Shown piece after piece: positions 17,665 to 24,650 of a stretch of DNA of 64,000 bases. The first letter of the stretch is position 1. Every line of letters begins with the position of its first letter. The translations under genes were made by a program, and so were the position numbers. The notes beneath the pieces are model-generated. The model saw nothing but the letters and a program-made list of their open reading frames with translations, did no database searches and was not told where the DNA came from. Source of the DNA: CAZWRV01 sp964636325 (lineage in GTDB: Bacteria > Verrucomicrobiota > Lentisphaeria > Victivallales > GWF2-50-93); the NCBI GenBank assembly GCA_964636325.1, contig CAZWRV010000018.1, positions 1 to 64,000 of the forward strand, in the 5' to 3' direction.

Positions 17665-17698
17665 ATTTGCAGATAAAATTCCTGCCATATCTTCAAGT

Positions 17699-17735
17699 AT
17701 GAATTCAGCAAAAGTGCGTAGTTTGCTGAATTCAT
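17699..17735. repeat. 37-bp palindromic repeat, copy 2
   Basis: ATGAATTCAGCAAAAG...TTTGCTGAATTCAT is a near-perfect palindrome with 15-bp arms. In reverse complement it matches 12135-12171. It begins 34 bases after the stop of the 16744 gene and probably acts as its terminator. The GCAAA/TTTGC stem is followed by only a short A/T stretch. Confidence 0.65.
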
Positions 17736-17912
17736 AAGTTCAGATTTCCGGCGCCCCGCCCTGAAAAGCCGCATGGGTATTTTCCAGCCGTTTTTAAGCT
17801 TTGCATAGTGAGCGGGTCAGGAAATCTGAAGTTGCAAACTCGGCGACAATGGTTTATCTTCATCGACTTTCAAACCATAAATCTGCATCATTCAGCCATG
17901 GAGAAAAGCAAG

Positions 17913-18710
17913 ATGAAGCCGATCGGTCTGCAGCTCTACACGGTCAGGGAACTACTCGGTGAGTCGAAAGAAAGCTTCATGTCGACCATGAAGCATGTTT
18001 CGGAAATCGGATTCTTGGGTGTCGAGGGCGGTCTCGGCGAGGCAAAGAAGTATGGGATGACGCCGGGGCAATACAAGGAACTGCTTGACAAGCTCGGGTT
18101 GAAGATGATAACAGGGCCGGGGCCGAAAGCAGACCTCTCCAACGTCGAGGAAATCGCCATGCTCAGCAAGCTTTTCGGTTTCAAGCAGCTCTTCGGCGGC
18201 TTCGGATGGGACGAGTTCAAGACGATGGATTCGATAAAAAAGACGGCGGAGCTTGTAAACCGCATGACGGCGGCGGTCAAGCCGCACAGCCTGGAGCTAT
18301 GCCTGCACAACCATTTCTATGAGTTCGATCGCGTCAACGGGCGTATCGCGATGGAATACATCGCCGAGCTCTGTCCGGACGTTAAGTTCGAGCTGGATCT
18401 ATACTGGGTCACCAATTTCGGCGCGTGCGACGCAGCCGAGCAGGTGAAGAAGTTCCGCGCAAGGACGCCAATCCTGCACGTCAAGGACGGCATGATGGAA
18501 CGCCCGGAAGGCCAGCCCTACGGCGGGCCGATGTCCGCGGTCGGCGCCGGCAGGGTCAACATCAAGGGAGGCATCGCCGCCGCGGATCCGAACGTCCTCA
18601 AATGGCTGGTCGTAGAGATAGACCGCTGCGAGGGCGACCGCGTCAAGGCCGTCGAGGCCAGCTACAGGTATCTGGTGGACAACAAGCTCGGAGAGGGAAA
18701 GGTCAAGTAA
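17913..18710 (+). CDS. Sugar phosphate isomerase/epimerase (AP endonuclease 2 / xylose isomerase-like TIM barrel)
   Basis: A 265-residue cytoplasmic TIM-barrel enzyme. Family landmarks are the N-terminal IGLQLYTVRELL, the metal-site region LELCLHNHFYEF, the FELDLYWVTNFG strand and the ILHVKDGM histidine segment near the end. These enzymes epimerise or isomerise keto-sugars or sugar derivatives. The frame is open upstream, but GGAG at 17900-17903 places the start at ATG 17913, nine bases away; 17898 is an alternative. It is followed by a Gfo/Idh/MocA gene, a common pairing in catabolism of inositols and oxidised sugars, so the two probably share a pathway. Confidence 0.85.
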   Translation: MKPIGLQLYTVRELLGESKESFMSTMKHVSEIGFLGVEGGLGEAKKYGMTPGQYKELLDKLGLKMITGPGPKADLSNVEEIAMLSKLFGFKQLFGGFGWDEFKTMDSIKKTAELVNRMTAAVKPHSLELCLHNHFYEFDRVNGRIAMEYIAELCPDVKFELDLYWVTNFGACDAAEQVKKFRARTPILHVKDGMMERPEGQPYGGPMSAVGAGRVNIKGGIAAADPNVLKWLVVEIDRCEGDRVKAVEASYRYLVDNKLGEGKVK

Positions 18711-18734
18711 CGTCATCGCGGAAGGATGCTTGGA

Positions 18735-18875
18735 CGGATGGATATTGGATGGATGGGGATTGGATGGATGGGGATGAATCCAAAAAATCAGATAAAATCG
18801 GACGAATACCTCCTTATCCTTATTTCAAAATTGTTTTTCTATCTTAATCCATCACCAACCATCCACTCATCCAAC
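18735..18875. repeat. GGATGG/CCATCC simple-sequence repeats
   Basis: The segment from 18735 to 18777 contains repeated ATTGGATGGATGG units. The complementary form CCATCCACTCATCCAACC follows at about 18857. Similar CATCCATCCA stretches occur near gene ends at about 14793 and 16391. The oppositely oriented tracts could pair. No function is evident. Confidence 0.45.
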
Positions 18876-18908
18876 CACACAAAACCAAACTTAAAATAAG
18901 GGGTTTCC

Positions 18909-19943
18909 ATGAAGACATATAAGGTCGCATTCATCGGCTGCGGGCGCATCGCCTGCCTGCATGCGGACGGCTACAAGGGCAATCCGCAGTGCAAGATCGT
19001 CGCGCTGGCCGACGTCAAGGCTGATGCCGCGAAGGGATTAGCCGAAAAATACGGATACGCCGACGCCAAGATATTCTCCGACTACAAGAAGATGATCCGC
19101 GAGATCAGGCCGGACATCGTAAGCATCTGCCTCTGGACCGGCCTGCACGCCGAGGTAGTCAAATACTGCGTCAGGGCGAAAGTTCCCGCCATCCACTGCG
19201 AAAAGCCGATGGCGCCGTCATGGAGCGAGGCATTGTCCATGGCAAGGGCCGTCGAGAAGTCAAGAACTCAGCTCACTTTCAACCACCAGCGCCGCAAGCT
19301 GCCTGTATTTCTGAAGGCGCGCGAACTGCTGAGGAAGGGAGCCATCGGAAAGCTCCAGCGCATCGAGGCATTCAATCCACAGAACATCCTCGACTGGGGG
19401 ACTCACGTGGTCGACATGTGCTTCAACATGAACGGAGACAAGCCCGCGGTGCGCGTCCTGGGCCAGGTCGACGCCAGACCGGGCGGGGCATGGTTCGGCA
19501 TACCGTTCGAGAAGTCCGCGATCGGCCGTATTACTTTCGCAAACGGAGTAACCGCCGTAATCCAGTCCGGCGATGACAAGGAGATGGTCCTCGGGTTCCG
19601 GCTTATCGGCACCGACGGCGAAATCGAAATCCTGGAAGAGAAGCCGCATCTGCGCGTCCGCGCAAAAGGGAAGCCCTCTCTTCAGCCGTTGAAAATCGCC
19701 GGACATCTGCACGGCGTTGAGACCAACGAGCACATACACGCGGTGATCAAGGATGTCACGGACGGCCTCTCCGGACGCAGGAAGCCCGAGCTTTCCATGA
19801 AAAACGCTCTGCGCGCCACGGAAGTCATCTACGCCTGGTATGAGTCCGCGCTAAAGCGGCAGGCTGTCGAACTGCCGCTCAAGCCAGGCGCCGCCAATTA
19901 TCCGGCCCTGGCAAAGGCAGCAGGGATAAAACCAGGAAAATAA
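18909..19943 (+). CDS. Gfo/Idh/MocA family NAD(P)-dependent oxidoreductase
   Basis: A 344-residue enzyme with Rossmann motif VAFIGCGRIACLHADG (5-20) and the family motif HCEKPMA (about 98-104). The C-terminal beta-sheet domain carries GTHVVDMCFNM, equivalent to the usual G-x-x-x-D-x-x-x-H active-site segment. It likely oxidises or reduces a sugar or cyclitol hydroxyl. AAGGGG precedes ATG 18909. The epimerase gene lies 198 bases upstream on the same strand, with only the GGATGG repeats between, so co-expression is plausible. The substrate is unknown. Confidence 0.88.
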   Translation: MKTYKVAFIGCGRIACLHADGYKGNPQCKIVALADVKADAAKGLAEKYGYADAKIFSDYKKMIREIRPDIVSICLWTGLHAEVVKYCVRAKVPAIHCEKPMAPSWSEALSMARAVEKSRTQLTFNHQRRKLPVFLKARELLRKGAIGKLQRIEAFNPQNILDWGTHVVDMCFNMNGDKPAVRVLGQVDARPGGAWFGIPFEKSAIGRITFANGVTAVIQSGDDKEMVLGFRLIGTDGEIEILEEKPHLRVRAKGKPSLQPLKIAGHLHGVETNEHIHAVIKDVTDGLSGRRKPELSMKNALRATEVIYAWYESALKRQAVELPLKPGAANYPALAKAAGIKPGK

Positions 19944-20078
19944 TTGACGCAAAAGCAAAATTGCAGGCAATCCGAAGACGAGGACAATGGGTAGAGGCGG
20001 CAAAAAGCCGAATCGATAAAATGAAACATTTTGGCTCGACATGCGCCTTCTGCTGACGGAGACCGCAGCAGGGGTCAC

Positions 20079-20459
20079 TTTATTCATGGTATTCGGGTTC
20101 CACCTGCATGCCATCGCCGCCTCCTCATGCCACTGGTTACCGAGGCGCGCGCCGATGAACGTGCCTTCAGGGAAATACCTCGCGATAGTGTCGAGATACA
20201 CCGGGCGGTGACGGCCGTTGTTGACGTCCATCTCGCGGTCTGATGGGGTCCGAGAGAAAATCCCGGTATGGAATATGGCCGGGATACGGTGCTTGGCGAT
20301 GCATTCATAGACGGGCATAAAAGAAGGATCATCGTAGTTCGCCTTGGGATTGATGAACTTGATCCCTTTGAAGCCTTGGTGGACGAAGTCATCCACGCAT
20401 GTCGGCGGATCGATTCCGAGATCGACGCAGGCGAATGGGATGATAGTGATATTGTTTAT
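20079..20459 (-). pseudogene. Amidohydrolase (TIM-barrel metal-dependent hydrolase) fragment
   Basis: Minus-strand residues from INNITIIPFACVDLG through GFKGIKFINPKANYDDPSFMPVYE, IPAIFHTG and YLDTIARYFPEGTFIGARLG to RWNPN match the middle of amidohydrolase-2 proteins. There the usual text is GFKG-x-K..., P-x-YE, IP-x-x-x-H-x-G and the FP...I-x-x-H-x-G helix. The N-terminal metal-binding part and about 80 C-terminal residues are absent, and the conserved His of the H-x-G after FIGA is changed (ARLG). The remnant starts three bases past the stop codon of the lyase-like gene, so it was probably once the next gene of that operon. Confidence 0.65.
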
Positions 20460-20461
20460 AC

Positions 20462-22501
20462 TCAGGAGGCAGGAGCTTTTTCGACGAGTTTGCCGCCGAC
20501 GCCTTCCAAGCCGGGGACGGTCGGTCTTTCGGCTATCCTCCGCCACCAATCCAGATTTCGGTGCGCCAGGGGACGGCCGATCCAGGGCACGTGCGCAAGA
20601 TCGACGCCGTCCGCCGCCAGCGGCGGCGCCGCCACAGCCTGGCCGTTCACGACCGCCGCCTTCACCGACTGCTGGAGCGGATCCAGCCAGAGCATCATTT
20701 CCCTGTTGCCGCGCCGGTAGCGGACACGCCGGGCCTCCATGACCGTGGTGTCGGAAATCTCCGCTTTCCGCAGATCGCGCAGGAATGCGCCGGCGGAGGA
20801 TTGTTCGCGCGTGGTGCTGATTTCGCAGACGAACCCGTTCTGCACCCGTTTCAGGTCGGCCTGGGCGAAGTCGCGCGGACGGCCTTCATAATTATAGAAG
20901 GAGATGACGCGGTATCCGTTTTCGCGGCGGCTGCGTACCACCGATTTCCGGCCAAGGTTGCTGGCGGGCAATGGGTAGAATGCCAGCAGTACAGGACCGT
21001 CGCACAGAATGACCCAGTCGGTCGTGGCGCAATCTCCGTCACCGTCCTTCAAGCGGCGGCTGCCGATCCAGATTTCGTCTACGGGCGACGTTAGTTCCTG
21101 CAGGATCAGGGCGAGCTTGAGCGATCGGATCCCGGTGTATTGCGCCGCATTGGGATGCGCGAGCAGGAGCGCACGGCGGTCGTCCTGGACCGTGAACGTT
21201 ACGCCCTGCTGGTGGAGCAGACCCATGGTCGCGGGCGTCTCCGGCTGGGCTTCATTCTGGATGTAGCGCGAGAATACGGCGCGCATGTCGTCCCATTTTT
21301 TTACGGGGTAACGGCGCCGATGGATGATGTAGAAGGTCTCGCACTGGCCGCCGTTGAGGAACATTCTTGTGGCGGTGCCGAGGGCGAAATCTTTTTCCAT
21401 ATAGGTGACGAGCTGGCTGTCGGACGCGCCGAAGTCGGCGCAGCGTCCCGGTATGTGCGCCACGCCGCCGCCCTTCAAACGCCTGTATTCGCCGGAGTGG
21501 AACGTGCCGGATTCGGTGGTGCCCTGTGCGCGGTAGGGATATTGTTTCCGGAGGAACAGATTGCCGATCCGGTCGGGGATTCGGTGGAGTGTGCCGGCGT
21601 AGCCGCCGCATCCGGCCTGGCAGAAGGGAAGGTTGTTGGCGCGCGCCTCCCAGCTCCGGGCCTCGTTCTCGCCGAAAAGCCGGTCAAGCGGGTTCGGGAC
21701 CACCAGGTCGCCAAGTGCGATCCACATCATGGCGGCGGCGATGCCGTCCCAGGCTATGGAGTTGCTGTGGTATGAGCGTGAATGCGGGCCGGCATGCCAT
21801 GAGATTTCAGGATGCCAGTGCACGGCCAGATCAAGCCACATGCGCTCGGCGGCCGACTGCGCCAGGCGCCTCGCTTCGGAATGGCGGGCTAGAATGGCGG
21901 TCTCGGTCAGCCCGTGCAGCGTGGGCGCCGCATAGGTCGGGCTGTTGTATTCGGAGAAGAAGCCGCGTCGCGTCAGCATGTCGCGCAGGGAGTAGAGATT
22001 GTCCAGCCCCGCCTGCAGGCCGGCCTTGCTGCCGACCAGTTCACCGCCCACTGCGAGTATGAACGTGCCCATGGCGGGGAAGTTGTCGTTGTAGCCGACA
22101 AAGGCGTTGTGCGGACGGCGCACATGCTCCACTTCCTTCGCCACGTGCTTGACGATGCGCCGGCGGTTGACAGGCGAAAGCCTATTGGGATATCTCAGCA
22201 CGATCTCGATTAGACTCTGCGTTGTGAAATCGCAGCTCTGAAGTTCCACGTTGTCAAGAATGCGATTGGCGAAAACAGCGTCTGCCGGACTACCTTCGAA
22301 GAAGGCCACGGCGGAGTGCACGATCTCGCGCAGATAGAACGGCGTGTTCCGATATTTGCCGGCGGCCGCGCCCTCGCTCCTGCCGTCGCTTATCAAGCAG
22401 CGTCCGTCGGCGTCGAAGAACTCGCGGCATTTCTCACGGACTACGGCGAAAAGGTGCGCGCTGCGTTCGCGCTGAAACTTCAGATTCCATGGCTTTTGCA
22501 T
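20462..22501 (-). CDS. Alpha/alpha-toroid lyase-like protein (heparinase-type), cytoplasmic
   Basis: A 679-residue protein without signal peptide. A helical N-terminal half with FFSEYNSPTYAAPTLHGLTE (about 218-237) recalls the EYNSPTY motif of alpha/alpha-toroid polysaccharide lyases and unsaturated-glycuronidase-like proteins. A beta-rich C-terminal half follows. The plus-strand gene 48229-49869 shares the same architecture (SSTYNEVVYEGLMGIM). It probably acts on imported or unsaturated oligosaccharides, but no catalytic assignment is possible. The start at 22501 follows CGAGGACATCATC (Shine-Dalgarno GAGG); the open frame to 22633 runs through the divergent operator and is rejected. It is divergent from the regulator. 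Confidence 0.6.
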   Translation of the reverse strand: MQKPWNLKFQRERSAHLFAVVREKCREFFDADGRCLISDGRSEGAAAGKYRNTPFYLREIVHSAVAFFEGSPADAVFANRILDNVELQSCDFTTQSLIEIVLRYPNRLSPVNRRRIVKHVAKEVEHVRRPHNAFVGYNDNFPAMGTFILAVGGELVGSKAGLQAGLDNLYSLRDMLTRRGFFSEYNSPTYAAPTLHGLTETAILARHSEARRLAQSAAERMWLDLAVHWHPEISWHAGPHSRSYHSNSIAWDGIAAAMMWIALGDLVVPNPLDRLFGENEARSWEARANNLPFCQAGCGGYAGTLHRIPDRIGNLFLRKQYPYRAQGTTESGTFHSGEYRRLKGGGVAHIPGRCADFGASDSQLVTYMEKDFALGTATRMFLNGGQCETFYIIHRRRYPVKKWDDMRAVFSRYIQNEAQPETPATMGLLHQQGVTFTVQDDRRALLLAHPNAAQYTGIRSLKLALILQELTSPVDEIWIGSRRLKDGDGDCATTDWVILCDGPVLLAFYPLPASNLGRKSVVRSRRENGYRVISFYNYEGRPRDFAQADLKRVQNGFVCEISTTREQSSAGAFLRDLRKAEISDTTVMEARRVRYRRGNREMMLWLDPLQQSVKAAVVNGQAVAAPPLAADGVDLAHVPWIGRPLAHRNLDWWRRIAERPTVPGLEGVGGKLVEKAPAS

Positions 22502-22575
22502 GATGATGTCCTCGTTACTTCCAATCAGGGTTTCAAGATTCCATGCCGGCATGAATAAAACGGAGTAATTTTTCT

Positions 22576-22614
22576 TGTCAAGGTCTTGACATCGGGTACG
22601 GGAAGAGTTAAAAT
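22576..22614 (+). promoter_or_regulatory. Sigma70-type promoter of the regulator gene with palindromic -35 region
   Basis: TTGACA (22586-22591), 17-base spacer, TAAAAT (22609-22614) is a near-consensus promoter pointing to the regulator gene. The -35 is embedded in the perfect palindrome TGTCAAG-GT-CTTGACA (22576-22591), so the opposite strand also reads TTGACA toward the lyase-like gene, with a weak TTTATT-like -10. The two divergent promoters share one control box. Confidence 0.65.
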
Positions 22615-22615
22615 A

Positions 22616-22639
22616 AGTTAGATAGTCAACCATCTAACT
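22616..22639. promoter_or_regulatory. Operator candidate AGTTAGAT-N8-ATCTAACT
   Basis: A perfect inverted repeat with 8-bp arms and an 8-base spacer, located immediately downstream of the -10 box and therefore over the transcription start. This is a typical place for autorepression by the winged-helix regulator encoded 26 bases further on. The regulator's dimeric DNA-binding domain would fit a palindrome. Binding is inferred. Confidence 0.5.
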
Positions 22640-22664
22640 GAGCAAATGCTAAAATTTCTACGGG

Positions 22665-23762
22665 ATGAAAGACATGGTTACAGCGGTAGTGGATAATGGC
22701 GGCAACGGCTTGGTGGCGCCGAAATACCATCAGATAAAGATGTTCATTGTCAACAAGATCAATTCCGGGGAGCTGAAGACGGACGACTGCGTGCCGTCGG
22801 AGAACCAGTTGAGCCGCGAGTTCAAGGTCAACAAGAACACCGTAGTCAAGGCCTTCAAGGAGCTCGAGCACGAAAATCTCCTCTATCGAATCCAGGGCAA
22901 GGGAACCTTTGTTGCGCAGACGAACAGCCGCAAGGCTTCCGTCGAAGATGTCGTGGGAGTGTATGGCGGGACGTCGGGGCATCTATACGGGAACATGTTC
23001 GGCGCGATAATGAGGCACATGAGGAGTCGGAGGATCATGGTTGCCGAGTCGAGCCTGTCGGTCGCCGAGAAGGCTGTTCAGCTTGAGGACATCATACGGT
23101 CGCGTCCGTCCGCCATGCTTATAGACGGCGACGCCACGTTTCCGTTCGACAAGCTTTACTATATGCTGCGCGAAGTCGAGAGGATCACGTTCTACCACAG
23201 GTTCGAGACGTCGCTGAGCTTTGACGGCGCCAACTTTGTTCTTCCGGACTACGAGGAGGGCGGGAGGTTGGCGGCCGTCCACCTCGTTGACAAGGGACAT
23301 AAGAAGCTGATGTTCAGGACGTTCAGGTATCCCGGTTCGCCGGACTCCGAGCCGATGGGGCCGAAGTGGTCGTATCACTGGGGAGTTTATGCCGGGATAC
23401 GCAGGGCCTTGGACGAGGCCGGCCTCGACCCATCCAGGAATCTTGTGGAGTCGACCGGAACCGATTCGGACAGCAGGCTTTCGCGTGGCTTGTCGGGTAC
23501 GGACGGCGTGATCTGCATGGCGGACTTCATGGCCAAGAAAATATACGACCTTGCGGAAAAAGAAGGAAGGAAGATCGGCGGCGATCTAGGCGTCGTCGGC
23601 TTCTTCGACACCCCGTGGGCGACCTTGATGTCTCCTTCCCTTACGAGCGTGTCCGTCGACGAGACGGAGGTGGCTAGGCTTGCCGTGAAGACATTGGAGG
23701 AGAGGCGGAAAGGCGCGAGGATATTGGTGCCGCCGCAGCTGAAGGTTAGAGAATCAGCATGA
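22665..23762 (+). CDS. GntR-type winged-helix regulator with LacI-type sugar-binding domain
   Basis: A 365-residue transcription factor of the AraR-like architecture. Residues 18-88 form a GntR winged helix (KYHQIKMFIVNKINSGEL, VPSENQLSREFKVNKNTVVKAFKELE, IQGKGTFVA). Residues 100-365 are a LacI/periplasmic-binding-like effector domain (GRLAAVHLVDKGHKKLMF, DGVICMADFMAKKIYDLAE, GVVGFFDTPWATLMSPSLTSVSVDETEVARLAV). The effector is presumably a sugar released by the enzymes of the island. It sits between the divergent lyase-like gene and a 31-kb plus-strand run of glycan genes and is the natural candidate for their local regulator. ATG 22674 is an alternative start. Confidence 0.88.
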   Translation: MKDMVTAVVDNGGNGLVAPKYHQIKMFIVNKINSGELKTDDCVPSENQLSREFKVNKNTVVKAFKELEHENLLYRIQGKGTFVAQTNSRKASVEDVVGVYGGTSGHLYGNMFGAIMRHMRSRRIMVAESSLSVAEKAVQLEDIIRSRPSAMLIDGDATFPFDKLYYMLREVERITFYHRFETSLSFDGANFVLPDYEEGGRLAAVHLVDKGHKKLMFRTFRYPGSPDSEPMGPKWSYHWGVYAGIRRALDEAGLDPSRNLVESTGTDSDSRLSRGLSGTDGVICMADFMAKKIYDLAEKEGRKIGGDLGVVGFFDTPWATLMSPSLTSVSVDETEVARLAVKTLEERRKGARILVPPQLKVRESA

Positions 23763-23789
23763 ATACCTAAATCAAGGAGCCATCGAGCC

Positions 23790-24626
23790 ATGAAGTCGCC
23801 GGATCAACAATCATTCGCTCCTGCGATGCGCGTAGCAAAATCGCACGCCTTCACGCTCATCGAGCTTTTGGTCGTGATTGCCATCATAGCGATACTCGCG
23901 GCGATTCTCCTGCCTGCGTTGCAGAGGGCCAAGGCACATGTCAAGACGATCGCCTGCTTGAACAATCTCCGGCAGATAGGGCAGGCGTTCAACACCTACG
24001 CCGACGAAAACGCCGACTGGTTCCCCATTTTGGCGACCGGCAGCCAGGGCTTCCCGATTTTCTGGCGCCAAGTCGTCGGTAGTGAGACCATAACAGGGAC
24101 CATGCCGCAGCTCGTTGAAGGTTATCTGCAAGGCAACAGCAACGTGTTGAACTGCCCGGCCTACAATGGCAACTTCCGCATCACCATGGCACATATCACC
24201 AGCACCAGCTACCCCGATGTCTGGGGCTACTTCCAGAATACGCCGAACATGTACGGCTATAATGGCGAGCAGCCATACGCCATCGCCAAGAACATACCCG
24301 AATACGGCTCCCGCGCCTACGGAGCCACGCGGCGGAAATGGTTGGGACGCCTGCTGGTTTCCGATGTTTTCTGCACAAGTGACACGGATGTGGTCGCCGA
24401 AGCGGGCATGCATCTGCCCTATGTGCGCGCAAACGGGGTGTTGGAAGTGGCACATAAGAATCCGTGGGGCTCGAACGGCGTATATGCGGACGGCTCCGCC
24501 TTCTGGTTTTCGCATGTGCGTGTGCACAGCGTCGGGGTGTGCAAATTCCAGTGCGCGTATGCGTACAACTGCAGCCCGCACCGCTTCAGCATCTGTCCGC
24601 CGCGCGATCCGGCCCAGATACCATGA
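23790..24626 (+). CDS. Pseudopilin-like protein with prepilin N-terminal methylation domain (DUF1559 type)
   Basis: A 278-residue protein. A 20-residue positively charged leader ends at AFTLIELLVVIAIIAILAA, where a prepilin peptidase would cut before the Phe and methylate it. The hydrophobic helix spans 21-42. The globular part (LNNLRQIGQAFNTYADEN, later VAHKNPWGSNGVYADGSAFWF) is the H-x-DG type, the solitary pseudopilins that are greatly expanded in Lentisphaerota and Planctomycetota. No secretion ATPase or prepilin peptidase is nearby. An AAGGAG lies 10 bases before the ATG. Its place between the regulator and the SUMF1-BNR gene suggests a surface or secretion role in glycan use. Confidence 0.85.
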   Translation: MKSPDQQSFAPAMRVAKSHAFTLIELLVVIAIIAILAAILLPALQRAKAHVKTIACLNNLRQIGQAFNTYADENADWFPILATGSQGFPIFWRQVVGSETITGTMPQLVEGYLQGNSNVLNCPAYNGNFRITMAHITSTSYPDVWGYFQNTPNMYGYNGEQPYAIAKNIPEYGSRAYGATRRKWLGRLLVSDVFCTSDTDVVAEAGMHLPYVRANGVLEVAHKNPWGSNGVYADGSAFWFSHVRVHSVGVCKFQCAYAYNCSPHRFSICPPRDPAQIP

Positions 24627-24650
24627 CTGAAGTGGAGCTGTGTTGGTATA

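Noticed and set aside
20460..20549. Amino-terminal part of the amidohydrolase frame
   Set aside because: It overlaps the lyase-like coding region in another frame and shows only Arg-rich shadow sequence.
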